From Sphaerochaeta sp. (GTDB taxonomy: Bacteria; Spirochaetota; Spirochaetia; Sphaerochaetales; Sphaerochaetaceae), in NCBI GenBank assembly GCA_003446545.1, contig DMAO01000231.1, positions 1 to 6,357 of the forward strand: a stretch of 6,357 bases of DNA, in the 5' to 3' direction. The notes below the pieces were generated by a model. It was not told the origin of the DNA and searched no databases. It worked only from the letters and a program-made list of their open reading frames with translations. Each line of letters starts with the position of its first letter. Positions within the stretch are counted from its first letter, which is position 1. A program made the translations under genes and the position numbers. This document shows positions 4,800 through 6,357 of this stretch, piece after piece.

Positions 4800-6357
4800 T
4801 TAGAATTTTCTTGTCTTAACGATTTCAAGCTGCAGCTCTTTCCAAGCCTCAACCACTTCAGGGTTGCCCGAGACCTCAGCTGTTCCCACTCTCCACCAGG
4901 ACTCATAGCCATTGGTCATGGACTTGGGTGCCACATGCACATGGATAACGCAGGATCGCTCTTCCTTAAGAGCGCTTTCAGTAGCCTTCTTGAGTTCTGC
5001 CAGTGTGGAGGCGGTAAAGCCTGCCGCCCCCCAGCTCTGTGCATTGAGTGCATAGTCGACAGTGAGCGATCTTCCGGTAAGTCGGCCTGTGTCCTTTTCT
5101 CTCTTTCTCCACTCATTGCCATAGTGAACGATACCCTGGCTGTTCTGCAGGTTGTCGATGCAGTGGAACCCTGCATTGTCCAAGACAAATACGATGATCT
5201 TCTTGTCCTCCTGGATGGAAGTCAGCAGTTCTGTATGGAGCATGGTATAAGCCCCATCGCCAATGATTGCCACAATTTCCTTTGCAGGGTGGGCAATCTT
5301 GGCCCCTAGTGCCCCTGCAACCTCATAACCCATGCAGGAGAAGGCATACTCCATATGGTAGGTGCCCTCTTTTCTTGTTCTCCAGATGCGTTGCATGTCG
5401 CTGGGAATCGAGCCCGAACCCGAGACCACAATAGTGTCGGGAGGAAGGAGTCGGTCATTGAGTTCCCCAAGGACCCTTCCTTGGGAGAGGGTATTGGGAA
5501 GCTCTTCGCTGTAGATTCGGTCGACTTCCTTATCCCAGAGAGCCTTCTCCTCTTCAATCTTCTTGCCCCACTGTGAGCGGTACGCTTGGGCCTTGAGCTT
5601 TTCTGTTATGGAGGTCAAGGTAGCCTTTGCATCGGCAATGATGGGGATGCTGTTGAGCTTATAGGCATCGAAGCTTGCAACGTTGATTGAGAGAAATACA
5701 GCCTCAGGATTCTGGAATAGCCACTTCGAGCAGGTGGTGAAGTCACCCATCCTTGTCCCTACCGCCAGAATGAGGTCAGCCTCCTTGGCAAGGCGATTTG
5801 CACTCTGACTGCCGGTGACCCCGATACCTGAGAGGTTGTAGGGATTATCCCAGAGGATGGTTCCCTTTCCTGCCTGGGTCTCCCCAAAGGGGATGTGGAA
5901 AGCCTTGCAAAACTTGCTCAGCTCTTCACCGGCCTCAGAATAGCGAACACCTCCACCGAGGATGACAAGAGGTTTCCTTGCCTTTGCGATAGCCTCAACA
6001 CTTCTCTCTACCTGTGAAGGGGTGGGGAAGCGGCGTTCAATATGGTGAACTCGTTTTTCAAGGAACTCGACGGGATAGTCGAACGCTTCACCTTGTACAT
6101 CCTGGGGAAGGGCAACAGTGACAGCTCCTGTCTCTGCAGGGTCGGTAAGGACTCTCATTGCATTGATCATTGCACTCATCAGCTGCTCAGGGCGGTTTAC
6201 CCTGTCCCAGTATCTGCTGACCGAGCGGAAGGCATCGTTTGCGCTGTTAGAGTAGTCATGTGGTGTCTCTATCTGCTGGAGAACGGGGTCAGGTTGCCTT
6301 GAGGCAAACACATCGCCGGGAAGCAGGAGTACGGGAATATGGTTGGCACTGGCGGTT
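4800..6357 (-). CDS. iolD: 3D-(3,5/4)-trihydroxycyclohexane-1,2-dione hydrolase, 5' end missing
   Basis: IolD is a thiamine-diphosphate-dependent hydrolase that opens the ring of the IolE product to give 5-deoxy-glucuronate. The frame stays open to the window edge: 15 codons precede the GTG at 6311 and encode ANHIPVLLLPGD, which leads directly into VFASRQPDPVLQQ. That GTG is therefore an internal valine, not the start. About 518 residues are visible. The family is usually about 620-645 aa, so roughly the first 100-125 residues, including the ThDP-domain catalytic Glu, are outside. Visible parts are the end of the pyrimidine-binding domain, a central domain (ILGGGVRYSEAGEE, then GVTGSQSANRLAKEADLI), and the pyrophosphate-binding domain with IIGDGAYTMLHTEL (GDG encoded at 5261-5253) and VLDNAGFHCIDNLQ, which completes the ThDP/Mg motif. 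The terminal TAA is 14 nt before iolE. No frameshift is seen. Confidence 0.97.
   Translation of the reverse strand, partial: TASANHIPVLLLPGDVFASRQPDPVLQQIETPHDYSNSANDAFRSVSRYWDRVNRPEQLMSAMINAMRVLTDPAETGAVTVALPQDVQGEAFDYPVEFLEKRVHHIERRFPTPSQVERSVEAIAKARKPLVILGGGVRYSEAGEELSKFCKAFHIPFGETQAGKGTILWDNPYNLSGIGVTGSQSANRLAKEADLILAVGTRMGDFTTCSKWLFQNPEAVFLSINVASFDAYKLNSIPIIADAKATLTSITEKLKAQAYRSQWGKKIEEEKALWDKEVDRIYSEELPNTLSQGRVLGELNDRLLPPDTIVVSGSGSIPSDMQRIWRTRKEGTYHMEYAFSCMGYEVAGALGAKIAHPAKEIVAIIGDGAYTMLHTELLTSIQEDKKIIVFVLDNAGFHCIDNLQNSQGIVHYGNEWRKREKDTGRLTGRSLTVDYALNAQSWGAAGFTASTLAELKKATESALKEERSCVIHVHVAPKSMTNGYESWWRVGTAEVSGNPEVVEAWKELQLEIVKTRKF

Noticed and set aside
6309..6311. GTG as the start codon of iolD
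   Set aside because: The in-frame codons upstream encode IPVLLLPGD, a continuation typical of IolD, so the gene is truncated by the window edge and this GTG is an internal Val.
291..6357. CRISPR array, tRNA, rRNA, insertion sequence or phage genes
   Set aside because: No spaced direct repeats, no tRNA or rRNA-like segments and no transposase or integrase motifs were seen; coding density is nearly complete from 291 to 6357.

Overview
The window holds the distal part of one bacterial operon. All confident genes lie on the minus strand and are read from right to left. The order of transcription is iolD (its 5' end is beyond base 6357), iolE, an archaeal-type (type II) glyceraldehyde-3-phosphate dehydrogenase, an archaeal-type phosphoglycerate kinase, and a nickel-pincer LarA-family 2-hydroxyacid racemase/epimerase homolog. 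A strong intrinsic terminator follows at 234-265. The junctions are 14 nt, 9 nt, a 19-nt overlap and a 4-nt ATGA overlap, so the five genes are almost certainly co-transcribed and translationally coupled. The promoter and any regulator lie outside the window.

IolE and IolD catalyse consecutive steps of myo-inositol catabolism: dehydration of scyllo-inosose, then hydrolytic ring opening to 5-deoxy-glucuronate. Downstream of them the pathway forms 2-deoxy-5-keto-gluconate 6-phosphate, which an aldolase splits into dihydroxyacetone phosphate and malonate semialdehyde. A phosphorylating aldehyde dehydrogenase followed by an acyl-phosphate:ADP phosphotransferase fits that context. The pair could conserve energy from the triose phosphate by ordinary lower glycolysis or, more speculatively, act on another aldehyde. 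iolG, iolB, iolC, iolJ, iolA and iolR are not in the window.

The unusual part is the gap-pgk-larA tail. The GAPDH has Asp where archaeal enzymes usually have an NADP-selecting Lys. The PGK has Asp where the family normally has the Arg of its HxGRP motif. The LarA homolog keeps the nickel-pincer residues but has no tryptophan. These changes suggest a specialised subfamily, possibly with altered substrates or cofactors.

The region left of the terminator (1-233) has no recognised gene, only a 75-codon minus-strand frame that runs off the edge and a few weak inverted repeats. The organism is a bacterium of moderate GC content (about half or slightly above) with Shine-Dalgarno-led genes. A fermentative anaerobe, for example a Sphaerochaeta-like spirochaete or a Firmicute, is plausible from the gene content, but nothing here fixes the taxonomy.
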